Source of the DNA: Trichopria drosophilae
Lineage: Eukaryota; Arthropoda; Insecta; Hymenoptera; Diapriidae
Direction: 5' to 3'
Assembly: GCA_030407085.1 (NCBI GenBank)
Contig: CM059586.1
Location: 91,385,501 to 91,449,500, forward strand
DNA length: 64,000 bases
Shown here piece after piece: positions 47,001-54,614 of the stretch. The translations under genes and the position numbers were made by a program. How positions within the stretch are numbered: the first letter of the stretch is position 1; the number at the start of each line of letters is the position of its first letter. The notes below the pieces were generated by a model. It did no database searches. It was not told the origin of the DNA and saw only the letters and a list, made by a program, of their open reading frames with translations.

Positions 47001-47560
47001 TTTACTACTCCGCTTTAAGTAAAACACAATATCGTCACGTTAACTCGTCGAGTATCAACAAATCGATAAAATATAGACAAACTGCTTTTGCATATTTTTC
47101 AATGGCCAAATAGGAATTTAAATTTGTTTCACGCGTCGTATTTAAATTAAAAAAATGTGTTATTCTCTTTTAAAAAACATGTGAAGAATACTAATAACAC
47201 GTGACAATAATGTTTATATTAAATAGGATTTATTATTATTGCGCATATGTAGAACTCGAAGTAGTAACAGCTAGATGATCAAATATTATTTAACGGAATA
47301 ACTGACTAATCAAGTTTGTAAAAATGTTCGCTTGAAAAAACACGTCACTTTATTTTCGGCAATTCTATAGGATCGACATTGATTTGGATTTAAAGAGGCT
47401 AACGATTGATGACATCTCGTTCAGTTTAAATATGACTATCCAACATCCCCTTTAAGATCCGCAAACATGTGCCGCAAATGCAACAGCTGAATAGAAAAAA
47501 AGATCTACCTTGCGTGTCCTTTTCGGAACTCCACAGCATCTTGGCGATTCGAGAAATCAT
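7875..47560 (-). CDS. bgm: very-long-chain acyl-CoA synthetase, bubblegum/ACSBG type
   Basis: Eleven coding exons are read right to left: 47560-47509, 36457-36393, 32731-32677, 20729-20522, 18077-17943, 17269-17074, 14427-14326, 14247-14101, 9157-8315, 8256-8131 and 8072-7875. All junctions are GT/AG with matching phases. They sum to 2127 nt, or 708 residues, against 666-724 for fly and human relatives. The enzyme adenylates long and very long fatty acids with ATP and transfers them to CoA. Adenylate-forming motifs are in order: P-loop [10 protein letters not shown] at 270-279 (conserved K279), [11 protein letters not shown] before 320, YGMSE at 461-465, HSGDLG near 534-539, [18 protein letters not shown] near 550-567, and [12 protein letters not shown] at 680-691, which carries the C-terminal catalytic lysine region. 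No signal peptide is obvious. The P-loop has V and A where TTG and PKG are usual. A start at M19 would give 690 residues. The fly has a close paralogue (double bubble), so orthology is to the family. Confidence 0.93.
8131..8256 (-). CDS. bgm: bgm coding exon 10
   Basis: Forty-two codons ([16 protein letters not shown]...). It is phase 0 on both sides and flanked by two 58-bp introns. Confidence 0.95.
8315..9157 (-). CDS. bgm: bgm coding exon 9 (catalytic core)
   Basis: 281 codons, the largest exon. It opens at [17 protein letters not shown] after acceptor TTTCAG (9160-9158), where the tempting upstream MFQ is intron. It holds [10 protein letters not shown], the adenine-binding YGMSE, HSGDLG and [17 protein letters not shown]. 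Confidence 0.97.
9158..10330. other. bgm intron 8, left part: nothing recognised
   Basis: Very AT-rich intron sequence with homopolymer runs. No second exon or transposon terminus was recognised. Confidence 0.5.
10699..10949. mobile_element. TA-flanked MITE 1 inside the LINE
   Basis: 251 bp with inverted ends: left CAGTACTCCTTCCCTTATTC, right the complement of CACTAGTCCTTCTCTTATTC. It is bounded by TA at 10697-10698 and 10950-10951. Removing it with one TA brings the two flanking LINE coding segments back into one reading frame, which confirms the exact boundaries. TA duplication and CAGT tips fit the Tc1-mariner-pogo group. Confidence 0.88.
11129..11821 (+). pseudogene. C-terminal frame of the LINE ORF
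   Basis: A 230-codon open frame. Its first ~49 codons come from MITE 2 read through. The genuine LINE part starts near [12 protein letters not shown] at about 11276 and ends at TAG 11819-11821. It is strongly charged and rich in Arg, Glu and Lys. It contains [15 protein letters not shown] and the degraded knuckle [18 protein letters not shown]. It is not functional on its own. Confidence 0.7.
11140..11275. mobile_element. TA-flanked MITE 2 inside the LINE
   Basis: 136 bp. The left tip is CAGTGGTCCTCCCCATATTT and the right tip is the complement of CAGTAGTCCTCCCCTTATTT, flanked by TA at 11138-11139 and 11276-11277. Its sequence is distinct from MITE 1 but built the same way. After notional removal the LINE frame is off by one base, so a separate indel is present. 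Confidence 0.85.
11895..12153. mobile_element. TA-flanked MITE 3 in the LINE 3' part
   Basis: 259 bp. The left tip is CAGTGGTCCCCGTCCTAACG and the right tip is the complement of CAGTGGTTTCCGTCCTAACG, flanked by TA at 11893-11894 and 12154-12155. The left end repeats a CCGTCCTAACGCATA-like unit three times (11903-11960), like the reiterated transposase-binding sites of pogo-type ends. Confidence 0.87.
12651..14100. other. bgm intron 8, right part: AT-rich, microsatellite-like
   Basis: Mostly unremarkable intron. An irregular TTTTATATATTATTA tract occupies about 13045-13160, and short TG/TA-rich microsatellite-like sequence occupies 13200-13255. No exon seen. Confidence 0.55.
14101..14247 (-). 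CDS. bgm: bgm coding exon 8 (P-loop exon)
   Basis: Forty-nine codons, [16 protein letters not shown]...[11 protein letters not shown]. It is phase 0 and is separated from exon 7 by a 78-bp intron. Most adenylate-forming enzymes read SGTTGxPKG here, and this gene has V and A at those two places. Confidence 0.95.
14326..14427 (-). CDS. bgm: bgm coding exon 7
   Basis: Thirty-four codons, [18 protein letters not shown]...CCSLVYT. It is in phase and ends with the YT that precedes the P-loop SGT of exon 8. Confidence 0.93.
14935..15394. mobile_element. foldback element with near-perfect palindrome (intron 6)
   Basis: The arms 14935-15036 and about 15290-15394 are near-perfect complements, for example ATGAAGATTTAAGGCTGTAG against its reverse complement at 15370-15389. 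A second inner inverted repeat (15133-15202 against 15220-15290) includes a perfect 20-bp arm at 15183-15202 / 15220-15239. The ~460 bp could fold almost end to end. Mid-arm insertions explain the leftover loops. There is no coding capacity. The terminal duplication is unclear. Confidence 0.85.
15395..17073. other. bgm intron 6, remainder: nothing recognised
   Basis: AT-rich intron sequence. A single CACGGGCGAAAAAG word at 16273 relates to the dispersed GGGCGTAAAA repeat described elsewhere. No exon seen. Confidence 0.5.
17074..17269 (-). CDS. bgm: bgm coding exon 6
   Basis: It completes the split Gly codon from exon 5 and adds 65 codons, [20 protein letters not shown]...[19 protein letters not shown] is a strongly conserved ACSBG block. 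The donor is GTAAGT. Confidence 0.95.
17465..17697. repeat. degraded ATGGCGG repeat with one TTAA end (intron 5)
   Basis: It contains AATCGCTGACAAATTTACGA and AAAATGGCAGCTCCAACATG words. It ends GACTTAATGGG followed by TTAA at 17694-17697. That end matches the tip of the 682-1961 palindrome (CCCATTAAG...AAACGG). The left end was not found. Confidence 0.5.
17943..18077 (-). CDS. bgm: bgm coding exon 5
   Basis: One base completes the Lys codon, followed by 44 codons, [20 protein letters not shown]...IAAIHA, plus two bases of a Gly. [14 protein letters not shown] is a conserved block. The donor is GTACGT. Confidence 0.95.
18322..19236. mobile_element. long inverted-repeat (foldback) element, intron 4
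   Basis: The left arm has CAGTCGAAAGTAATAATGAA and AAGGCCCCTGAAA, then GCTCTATACGACTCTATTA. The right arm mirrors these: AATAGAGTTGTATAGAGC at about 19060, CAGGGGCCTTTTCTTTTCAT at 19188, and AATTTCGACTCG at 19212. Arms are at least 200 bp and imperfect, over about 915 bp in total. No transposase. Confidence 0.8.
19700..19874. repeat. hairpin-forming inverted repeat, ~55-bp arms (intron 4)
   Basis: GGCTCCAAAATCCAACTATG followed by GCCGCCAAAATA and CAATTGGCTCTAGTTTT on the left is mirrored by AAAACTAGAGCCAATTG, TATTTTGGCGG and GGATTCTGGAGC on the right. About 85% of arm bases pair by eye. Confidence 0.75.
20522..20729 (-). CDS. bgm: bgm coding exon 4
   Basis: Two bases complete Gly58, followed by 68 codons ([20 protein letters not shown]...GKRTTLTY) plus two bases of a Lys. 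[20 protein letters not shown] matches the start of the adenylation domain. The donor is GTAAGT. Confidence 0.93.
20730..21926. other. bgm intron 3, left end: nothing recognised
   Basis: AT-rich intron sequence before the minisatellite. No exon or terminus was recognised. Confidence 0.5.
21927..27552 (+). repeat. 5.6-kb minisatellite of an 11-bp unit (intron 3)
   Basis: The + strand is a tandem array of TTCTTTCTTTG mixed with a 7-bp short form TTCTTTG and variants (TTCCTTTG, TTCTTTATTC, GATCTTCGATC). About 24 uninterrupted perfect 11-mers fill 24048-24317, and another pure block lies at 26005-26105. A module of CTATGTTCTTTGTTCTTCC followed by TTTGTCTG recurs about eleven times between 23117 and 27500, showing segmental amplification. 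A T-rich stretch with few interruptions occupies about 25660-25760. In bgm pre-mRNA, transcribed from the - strand, the array reads (CAAAGAAAGAA)n. The strand has almost no A, so every frame lacks stops. The frames of several hundred codons seen here are not genes. Confidence 0.97.
27553..28349. other. bgm intron 3, after the array: nothing recognised
   Basis: Pyrimidine-rich exit from the minisatellite to about 27640, then ordinary AT-rich intron. Confidence 0.5.
28350..29010. repeat. degraded ATGGCGG-family copy ending at TTAA
   Basis: It contains TCGGATCTAATATGGCAGACG and ATCACTGATTACAAACTCTG words of the family. It finishes GAATTAATGGG plus TTAA at 29007-29010, the same tip as the other TTAA elements. 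The left end is unclear. Confidence 0.5.
29011..30346. other. bgm intron 3: AT-rich, nothing recognised
   Basis: No exon, terminal repeat or tandem array noticed. Confidence 0.5.
30347..30560. mobile_element. small foldback MITE, ~55-bp arms (intron 3)
   Basis: The outer ends are ATTTAAATGGC and GCCATTTAAAT. Inside, AAAGTTCCGAAAATCAA and CCGAAAGGCTAAAATTTCG at 30368-30405 are mirrored at 30500-30545. About 90% of arm bases pair. An open frame from 30354 is simply the two arms read through. Confidence 0.85.
30960..31190. repeat. imperfect inverted repeat (intron 3)
   Basis: ATTGAGCATG, CTTGAGAT, GGTTCAA and TTTACTGC on the left have counterparts GCAGTAAA, ATCTCAAG, TTGAACC and ATGCTCAAT on the right, partly reordered. 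It is a weak hairpin. Confidence 0.5.
31212..31654. mobile_element. TTAA-flanked 443-bp MITE of the ATGGCGG family (intron 3)
   Basis: The left end is TTAACCCTTAGAAGC and the right end is GCTTCAAAGGGTTAA, inverted with two differences. The interior holds CCGCCAAATTGAATCTGCCA, ATTCGTAATCAACGACCCCG and GTAAAGAAAAATGTACGC. This is a compact copy linking the internal repeat block to piggyBac-like TTAA/CCC tips. Confidence 0.8.
31655..32676. other. bgm intron 3, right end: nothing clear
   Basis: A word block at 31745-31800 (TTTTCAGCGTAAATTTCTATC) recurs at 58425-58460, so part of this stretch is dispersed repeat. Otherwise it is plain AT-rich intron. Confidence 0.45.
32677..32731 (-). CDS. bgm: bgm coding exon 3
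   Basis: Eighteen codons plus one base, [18 protein letters not shown]. The acceptor is TATTAG and the donor is GTAAGT. It is short and weakly conserved, but it joins exons 2 and 4 in phase and keeps the frame open. Confidence 0.82.
32732..33280. other. bgm intron 2, left part: nothing recognised
   Basis: AT-rich intron with no feature seen. Confidence 0.45.
33281..34140. mobile_element. dispersed element rich in ATTTACTTGAA words (intron 2)
   Basis: The sequence starts CACTGAACAAAAATTTACTT and ends near AAGAATTGTTTTTTTAGTGC, giving weakly inverted tips. It is full of the words TATTTACTT, CTTGAATCAAG and AAGTAAATA. A second copy starts at about 63760 and runs off the window, and a third fragment lies at 59295-59400. 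No coding capacity. Confidence 0.65.
34141..36392. other. bgm intron 2, right part: scattered repeat relics
   Basis: Degraded ATGGCGG-family relics are visible near 34340-34590 and 35240-35430. A GGGCGCAAAATCGAGTTCTA word of another dispersed family lies at 35534. No exon seen. Confidence 0.45.
36393..36457 (-). CDS. bgm: bgm coding exon 2
   Basis: After acceptor TTTCAG it reads AT then ATG AGC GTG, giving [21 protein letters not shown], with donor GTAAAC. The two bases before ATG complete a codon begun in the exon at 47.5 kb. The exon can therefore serve either as an internal coding exon or as the first coding exon from M19. Confidence 0.85.
36458..43400. other. bgm intron 1, left two thirds: mostly repeat relics
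   Basis: Recognisable pieces are: a single-arm copy of the GGGAGCAAAATAG family at 37170-37312; a partial copy of the 55.7-56.4 kb palindrome at 37415-37560; GGGCGTAAAA-family words at 38360, 38978-39135, 40185-40245, 41520-41570 and 41848; and a degraded ATGGCGG copy at 42290-42670. No exon seen. Confidence 0.5.
38972..39150. repeat. GGGCGTAAAA/CGGGCGAAAA inverted-type repeat (intron 1)
   Basis: CGCCCTCCCGGGCGTAAAAC at 38980 faces CACTCGGGCGAAAAATAATG at 39098 and TCACGGGCGTAAAAACTC at 39124. ATGCTCGATTTG and ACTCGAATTTG words lie between them. A small hairpin-prone member of a family dispersed through this gene. Confidence 0.5.
43401..43720. repeat. degenerate direct repeat, ~110-bp period (intron 1)
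   Basis: CTTGGCC...ACCT-GAACGTTATTTCAAGGT occurs at about 43470-43500 and 43580-43610. A third, weaker ACCTTGGTCATGCCCTT follows at 43683. Confidence 0.55.
43972..44535. repeat. imperfect foldback repeat (intron 1)
   Basis: The outer arms are GCAATAACTCGACTGATTTT at 43972 and its near-complement AAAATCAGCTGAGTTGTTGC ending at 44535. The inner arms 44136-44196 and 44271-44331 (AGAGCTTGAAAAGACAAAG... against ...CGTCTTTTTAAGCTCT) also pair. A direct repeat (44070-44155 and 44392-44480) overlies this, so the element is composite. Confidence 0.6.
45036..45369. mobile_element. foldback element with GTCGG-type arms (intron 1)
   Basis: The arms mirror from GTTAAAAATTCGATAGTCAT on the left to ATGACAATCGGATTTTTAAC on the right. 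They pass through ATGATTCTCCGTTTTGAATT / AATTTAAAACGGGGAATCAT and the inner GAGTGAGGCTTGAAAAACCG / TCGACCCTCACCC. It is a single hairpin of about 165-bp arms centred near 45203. Confidence 0.75.
45370..45725. repeat. GTCGG short-unit array, including a 15-bp tandem (intron 1)
   Basis: Irregular GACTGTCGGTTTTTT-type units run throughout. Between 45601 and 45675, five tandem 15-bp units GTCGGCGTTTCGATT occur with few changes. The array ends at TTTTTCGAGCCGCACCC, complementary to the GAGTGAGGCTTGAAAAA start at 45101, so 45101-45720 may be one composite element. Open frames here reflect the 15-bp period. Confidence 0.65.
45726..47508. other. bgm intron 1, right end: AT-rich, nothing recognised
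   Basis: Includes a TA-rich microsatellite-like patch at about 46465-46530. No exon seen. Confidence 0.5.
47509..47560 (-). CDS. bgm: bgm coding exon 1 (inferred start)
   Basis: It reads [17 protein letters not shown] plus one base, then donor AAG/GTAGAT. The ATG sits in CAAAATG, an excellent insect start context, with an in-frame TAG three codons upstream. Splicing to 36457 keeps the frame exactly (G + AT = Asp, then MSVV). Chance would give this in about one of three cases, so the call rests on phase, start context and donor together. If it is wrong, translation starts at M19 in exon 2. Confidence 0.65.
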
Positions 47561-48060
47561 TTTGGCCTAAAGTAAATGACACTGGGCCTTAAAAGTTAAA
47601 AATTACACAGACGTCATACAACTGTCACTCCTACGACTTCGATGCCACGGTCGTAAGTCTTTATTATTGCCGTTATTCGATTCCGGTCAAATCGGCGCCT
47701 TTCACCGGACTCGCTTAGTACAACCGACTAACTAATCGCGATCTAATTGCTCGGCGATGCAACTAAACAGCACTTCAGGTTTTGTTGTCTGATAAATGCA
47801 GGTTCGCGGCTATCGGTTTAATCGCGCGATGCACCTCGAGCGCGACACTCAATGAGCCCCGCTTTCTGGCCTTGTAGAAATCAATAGCGTGTAAGATCAC
47901 CCCACATTCTGGCGGTAAATTCAAACTCTAGTAAACAATTTTACTAAAATTATAGTAAAAACGACTACTCTTTGTGGAAAAGCAAATTGTTACTTCGCGA
48001 CACTCCCTCGCAATATTCGGCAATCATCGACAAACCTCGCAACAGTTCGGTTAGACATTA
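47561..48060 (-). promoter_or_regulatory. probable bgm promoter / 5' UTR region
   Basis: Immediately upstream of exon 1 the sequence becomes less AT-rich and richer in CG dinucleotides (for example 47640-47880, with GCGCGATGCACCTCGAGCGCG-type words). This contrasts with the surrounding introns and fits a broad promoter. No TATA box or initiator is assigned with confidence. Confidence 0.45.
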
Positions 48061-48235
48061 TACACTCCCGATGGACATAAACAAGATTACCAAAGTGGGA
48101 TTGGTAATGGGATATAACTTAGGATAATCTACTGCCTTAGTTACATCGTCAATAGATTAAGTCTGTTCGTATACACTGCGAAAAGTGTCTTCCAATACCC
48201 CGTAAAAGAGAGTCTTTTACATATAGGGACAAAAG

Positions 48236-48830
48236 TATTTCTTACATTCTGAGCGCAAAATGCTATTTTGCTCCCTACATCGCGGGAGCAAAATAGCACG
48301 CTCCCGTATGAGAAAATAATATGCGCAAAAAACGTGCATCAAACTTGCCCTCGTCGGCAAACACCTATTTTGTTCCCTAGTTGCACAATGTACTATTTTG
48401 ATACACGTGTCTGTAAAGTAGACACTTTACGGACGAAAAACAGTCGGTAAAGTGCCGACTTTTGCGAACAGTGTATCAAAAAATAGTGTACGCTCTTCGG
48501 CCGTAAAATTTTACAGGTTAAAAGACGAAGAGTTTTAAATCATCTCGTAGTCGGTATAAATATACCTTTTAACAGTTTAAAGGCACGTATTTTTACCACT
48601 GTAAACGCGGTAATTTTTGGATGTAAGAATAGTACATTGTGCAACTAGGGAGCAAAATAGGTGTTTCCCGATGAGGGCGACTTTGACGCACGAGGTCGGC
48701 AATTCGAATGAGTCTGCAAACACCTGTTCTACATTATTGCACATATTATTTTCTCATAAGAAAGCGTGCTATTTTGCACCCGTGATATAGGGCGAAAAAC
48801 AGCATTTTGCGCTCAGAGTGTGAGAAAAAT
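48236..48830. mobile_element. foldback element of the GGGAGCAAAATAG family
   Basis: The left arm runs TTCTGAGCGCAAAATGCTAT, then TTTTGCTCCCTACAT, AGCACGCTCCCGTATGAGAA, GCAAACACCTATTTTG and TCCCTAGTTGCACAATGTAC. The right arm gives the complements in reverse order from GTACATTGTGCAACTAGGGA (48631) to TTTTGCGCTCAGAGTGTGAG (48829). Arms are about 190 bp around a CG-rich centre. A single-arm relative lies at 37170-37312. Confidence 0.85.
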
Positions 48831-50533
48831 GTTTAAATGCTATAAAATAGTGCAGAAAAAATATAGGACCCGTTTCCCAACTATAAACACCAGATTCATA
48901 ACTTCAGTCAACATCGGATAACTTTTCGTAATTGTTGTAAAATTCTTTAAATTATTTCGGTGTACATTTATTTTCAGAACTTAAATTTGGATCAATCTTC
49001 CCACAATTTTTAATTTACACTTTATGTTTTGTAAAATATGCTGGTAAATGAAGAATGAGGCGATTTTCGAATATTCGGATGGGCTTGTTTGTGAATCAAA
49101 AGGAGACATTAGTGTAACGGTGTTTTTTTTTTTATAGTTTGTATTGAGTACCATCTTTATTTATTACATAATATTCTATACATTTGCAAGATTTTTTCTT
49201 TGAAGTAACACTGTGTGTGTAGGTTAGAAAGTCAAGCATTACAACGCGGGTGATATAATCAGAATATATTTTTATAGAATAAAACTTTCTCGCATACGTG
49301 TATGCGGGAAATAGCGTTTCCCGGACTCAAAACAGTGCGAGAAATGTGCATTTCCCGCACACTATTAGAAAATAACATTTCCAAGTGTTTTCTTCTGATT
49401 ATACTTGCTTCAGAAGCTAAAATTTTGACATTACCATAATCGAAATTACGTGAAGTGTCAATTCGGTATTTTGTTAATTCCGAATTTTTTTCGGGTTTTA
49501 TCGAACATGTTATTTTTTAATTTAAAAAGACCATTTTGATTACATCTTTAATTCTACTATTATTAAATGTTGCAATTATTTCCACAATTTCGGCATGGCT
49601 CCATTACAATCTTACTACGTACTACTATTCGAAACTTCGTAGGTTCTTTTTAATGATTTGCATATTACCGATTTCATTGATATTTTGTAATTAATATTTA
49701 AACAACATTATAAAAGTTGCATTATTCTTACCGTGTTAAATACTAAGCAGAGCAATATTATTATTATTATCTTCGATACAAAGCAGAGAGTTAATACAAC
49801 TACCTTTTATAATGTTATGTTTTGATTTTATAAAATGACAAAATGAACTGTTTTGTTCCCCGTGAGTATATACAAAAACATATTTAATTACTTTTTTGTA
49901 CTTTTCATTTCGAATGACTGATTCTAAATGATATAAATCGATATACGACAATAATACGATGGTAAGTTTTGCTGAGACTTATTCACCTGTCGGTCAGTAA
50001 CGCCCTCATACGGAACAACTACCGAGTTATTAGATTAAACTTTCCTTATCGATTTATATATCAGTGGGTACAAACTTTTGCGTAGTTTTAACACAGTTCT
50101 CAGGAAATTTCGCAAAAAATAATAATCTAAATTACTGATAATAGTAAAACAAGGAATAAAATAACAACAAGAAAATGAGCTTGATTTTTAATTAATTTAA
50201 ACATTTTAATTATATAAAATATATTTTACTTTAATTAAGTGTTGTTTTTATTTGAAAACATAATCCTCTCCACCCTCCGAAAAAACACCTATTTTTACCT
50301 ATTTCTTTGGGACATTCAAAATTAGTTATACCTCCACCCCCCTCCTTTGTCCATCAACAACAAATTCAATATTACTGATTTACTGAAAAAATCTTGTTAT
50401 TAATTCAAGAATTCATCCATGTTTTTTAGCAAAATCTTGTTATATTAAAAAAAGGAGTAATTAAATATGACCGTATCATTTTTCAGTTTCATTAACCAGT
50501 ATTCCGATTATTTCACTATAAAAAAACAATATA
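48831..50533. other. intergenic, nothing recognised
   Basis: AT-rich. A small GCGGGAAATAGCG / TTTCCCGCAC hairpin-prone patch lies at 49300-49365. No exon seen. Confidence 0.5.
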
Positions 50534-50770
50534 CAGTAGTATATTTGCCGGTATATTTGCCCGCTCGGTTCCTCTTCCCCACCCGTCTCGTTATATTTCC
50601 TAAAAGAAGGGGAGTGCCGCTTCTCTCACTCATTTCAGTTGTGTTACATTCGTGACGTCACAGCAAGCCCTTTTTGAGAGCGACGACAGACAAATATAAC
50701 GAGGCAGAACTGTGAAAATATGCTGGGACGTAAATATATAGCGAGACGCAAATATACCGGGACTCTACTG
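50534..50770. mobile_element. pogo-like MITE, CAGTAGAGTCCCGG family, copy 1
   Basis: The left tip CAGTAGTATATTTGCCGGTA follows TA. The right tip is TATACCGGGACTCTACTG at 50753-50770. The middle carries CGTGACGTCACAGCA and AAGAAGGGGAG, shared with copies at 54.7, 57.8, 58.7 and 60.6 kb. About 237 bp, no coding capacity. Confidence 0.85.
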
Positions 50771-53700
50771 TGGGCGTATTTGCAATTAACACATTTTAAA
50801 TGCAGTTACCTGAATAATATAATGTAACACAATATTTTATTTTCATGAACATTCATTAAAAAAATCACAAGTAATGGAATTACTTAAATCCAGACGTTAT
50901 ACTATTAAAAAAGTTCCATTTTTTGGGAATTCATACCTTATATTGTAATTGAAAAAAATATTTACTTGAATATATTAATAATGCCCAATTATTAGAATAA
51001 AAAACATTTTTTATCAAAGTAAAATTTGGAAATAAATCTATTTTGAGTGTTCTTTTTGGATTTTTTTTCTAAACTCTTTTTTATCCATTCTTTTAGTTCT
51101 GGAATGGGAGCTTTTTAACCATAACTATTTCCAAGAAAAAGATCGGAATGTGTTCTTCAGTTATGGTAGGTACGAATATAATCGTCATCATCATCATCAT
51201 CGTTATTACTGCTATTGTTATTATTGTCATTAATATTTTCATCAATTACTTCGTAAGAATTTATATGCTCAGCATAGACACATAGGTTTTCTTCCTAATT
51301 TTCCTGAAATGCACAATATAATTATTTCCGGCTCTATGGTCACTAGCGGTAGAAAATATAATTCTAAACGAATGAGAAAGAGTCATCTTGTTACCAAACT
51401 TACATAATGCAGACGGAATTTAAAAGTAAGGTACATTTTTCCAAGAACCACGGACAATGAAAAGAATTACAACCGTGAAACGAAAACAACAACGTTACAG
51501 ATTGTAAACAGTTCGCTAATTTCGCATTTGTTATGCGCCCTTCTACAATCCAGATTTATTTTGTACGTATTTTGAATAATGTCGCTGAATAGTTATTATG
51601 TAGGAGTTTTGAACAAATCTGTGCGCAGTTTTAAACGCAAGCTGTGGATTTCGTTTCGAGTTTCGCTATCCTACACTTGATGTACATATACTGAAAATTT
51701 GGTTATTATATAACAATGTGTAAAATATACTAATCGCACTTGCGGATAACATGAGAAAATATGTACGCCATCTATCGATACGAATATACGGGTACCATTA
51801 ATGGGTGTCAGGATAATAATTGAGCTTCAAATTTACGAAAAGTGAAATTTTCTTTTTATTGAGGGTGACATTTCACTCTTCTAGGAGTAATTTTTTCCCT
51901 GTCACTCTCGATATAGTGAAATGTCACTCTTTAAAGCGTAATCATTCAAAATTCCTCCTGAGACGTATTTCTTAAAGTGAGGGAAAATATAGTCTGAGAT
52001 TTTTCATAAGAAAGGGGCAGGGGTACTTTGCTGCAATGAATAATTATGTATTCTAAATATAACTCGAAACTGTATGCAAACGCCCATGAAACAGCATAAA
52101 AATTGTTCTAAATATATATTTTCAGAATCATAAAACTAATTCAAAATTAGAATTTCTGTCGAAGTTAATGTTTCGTGTACAACGTCGATTAGAGAAAGAA
52201 ATACTAATAAGAGATAAGTACCAAATACTACGGAGTGCACACTGCTACCAGCACATGCATTTATTATGAGTTGGCGACCTCGGTACCAGGAACCGTAAGA
52301 ATAGGGGCATTTAAGTAGCAATTTATGCTATTACCCTACTTCTTTTTCGAACCACTGTTTCAACTCTTATTCATTTGTTACGTCTTTATAATTAACATTG
52401 ACCCCTCGTCATTCATTTTGTATTTTTATTTAAGGAAAGCGTAAATCACTATTTACAATTTCGCCTATATTCCGAAATAATTAAAAGATTCACAAAACGT
52501 CTGAAAAACAGTAGAGAAACGAAAATAGGAAATATTTAAATGAAATCATAAATAAATATGTGATGGACGTCTTAGCCGAGAATAAATAAAACATTTTTAT
52601 GGTGGTAATGATGAAAGGTTTGCTTAATTTGAGACTATCGAAAAAAAATGAGGACCCCTACATTGGAAATTCGAAAATCTTAAGAAATTTTTTCAAATTC
52701 GAAGTGATTTTTTTTTTATATTATATATACATCTAATTCGTCAAAGATATCTTGAAAGTGTCGAAAAGATCTCTGATGGATATTTTTTAGATATCTATAA
52801 GACATCTTTTAGATATATCGAAATAGTTATTTTCATATCAAGGGCGTAAAAGAACTCATACGCCCGTAGGTGATCACCACGCCCGAGGGGCTGGCGAAGA
52901 CTACCCCTGGGAGGTAGGGGGTCGAAAAGTCGAAATTTGATGAAAAACTATAGGAAATTTTTTTTGCGAGGTGACCAAATTCAATACTTTTTCAGACAAT
53001 AGTCATAAGCATTTTAAACCAGTTTTTATGGCATTATCGTTAACTTTAGGAAGAAAATGCATAACATTTTTTTGTAGAGAATCTTTTTTGTTTGAAACAT
53101 TTTTTAATAAAATTTATATTTTTACAAAATAAATGCAAAAAACTACGAAGAAACTTAATTGGGGCTAACGTTTTTTAGTAATGGACGGATGCATCTGCTC
53201 CAAAATCTAATCAGACCTAAGTTATGCCAAGACGCACGTATTTTAAAAAACAATTTATGTCAATACGCTTATCCGTACGCGAGTTATCGCGAGACAAAAT
53301 AACGGGACGTACGTACGTACAAGATCACGGACACAAATTTTTTATTATTGATTTGGGCTCCTTATGGTCTGAAACGTCGACATTTGATGAAAAACTATAG
53401 GGTAATTTTTATGCCCGAAGAGACCAAATTCAATACTTCGTCCAGACCTAAGTTCGAAAGACAACAAATATAGGATCGTTTCCTCCGCAAATCTTGAAAA
53501 ATAACGTAGTTTAAATTTTTAATGCGTAAATTATTATTCTCAATCAACCAAAACTATTGTGTGACATTTTCCAACATCCACTGTATATAAAAAAATAGTT
53601 TGTTCATCAATAATACTACAATTATCATTTTTATGTACAATTTTCTAAATATTAAAAGCATCGCGTAATGTGTCATATACAGCTTATCTTTATAAATCTT

Positions 53701-54600
53701 TGTAAATGAAAATTAAATGCGAGTATTGTTTGGGTGTATGCAAATGAATATTAAAACATGCTTCCTCGTTTCTTCCTACTACAACAAAGTGGAAGTAAGT
53801 TATCGGTAACATAAGGAAAATGACTTTATCTTTGGAAAGTACAGGTATATCTGGTAATAACGTACAATAAAAGATCTATAGTCGTAGACGCAGAGACAAT
53901 GATAAAATTTGCGGACTTTAAGTAGGTAGCTACGTATAGCCTTCATCCTAATTTAATAATGAAAGATAATCGATTAATTCAGAATTGCTGTTTACATTGA
54001 CAAGTTGAAGTTTATATGAATTTATCATGTCAACATGATCTATTGTCTGGGAACATGGACGTACACCAGTGTCCGAATTACGTCGTCTTCAAATTTTTTT
54101 AACTTTAACATGAGATTTATTTTTAAAATTCTTTATACATAATTTTTTACGTATATTTTGTTAATATCTGAGGTTGTCAAAAACGTTAAAAATTATAAAA
54201 TTATGCATAAAATGATTCCAGAGAACACTCAAATAACCAAATAATGTACTACGTTATTGGCGATATTGACATCTCATTTTATTAATCTGCGATTTTAGAG
54301 GCTAACAACGATATTAAAATCATATTCTATACGATCAGGTTGCCTGACTAAATATCAGGGCATGATCAATCTCTGATTAGGTGTCTTTCAGGCGTCATTC
54401 GAATTTTCAGTTGACGCAAGATCATAAAAACAATTTCATTTAATCTGTATTATTCAGTATGAATATTTAAGTAACTGCTGTAAACATCGATATTTCTTGC
54501 GTAAATAAAAGATTCTCTTAAAAACATTTCCACTTTGAATGTAATATACTAATATAAATTAATGTAAACTTCTGCATTATGAAATTCTGTCCAATATAAC
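50771..54600. other. intergenic with minor repeats
   Basis: Holds a short CATCATCATCATCATCG tract at 51184, a small GTGACATTTCACT inverted pair at 51868/51916, a GGGCGTAAAA word at 52843, and a direct repeat of about 75 bp at 52922-53000 and 53378-53455. No exon seen. Confidence 0.5.
52922..53455. repeat. direct repeat pair, ~75-bp units
   Basis: AAATTTGATGAAAAACTATA followed by GACCAAATTCAATACTT occurs at 52933-52994. ACATTTGATGAAAAACTATA with the same follow-on occurs at 53380-53440, about 447 bp apart. Confidence 0.7.
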
Positions 54601-54614
54601 AATGTTCCTTCTTT

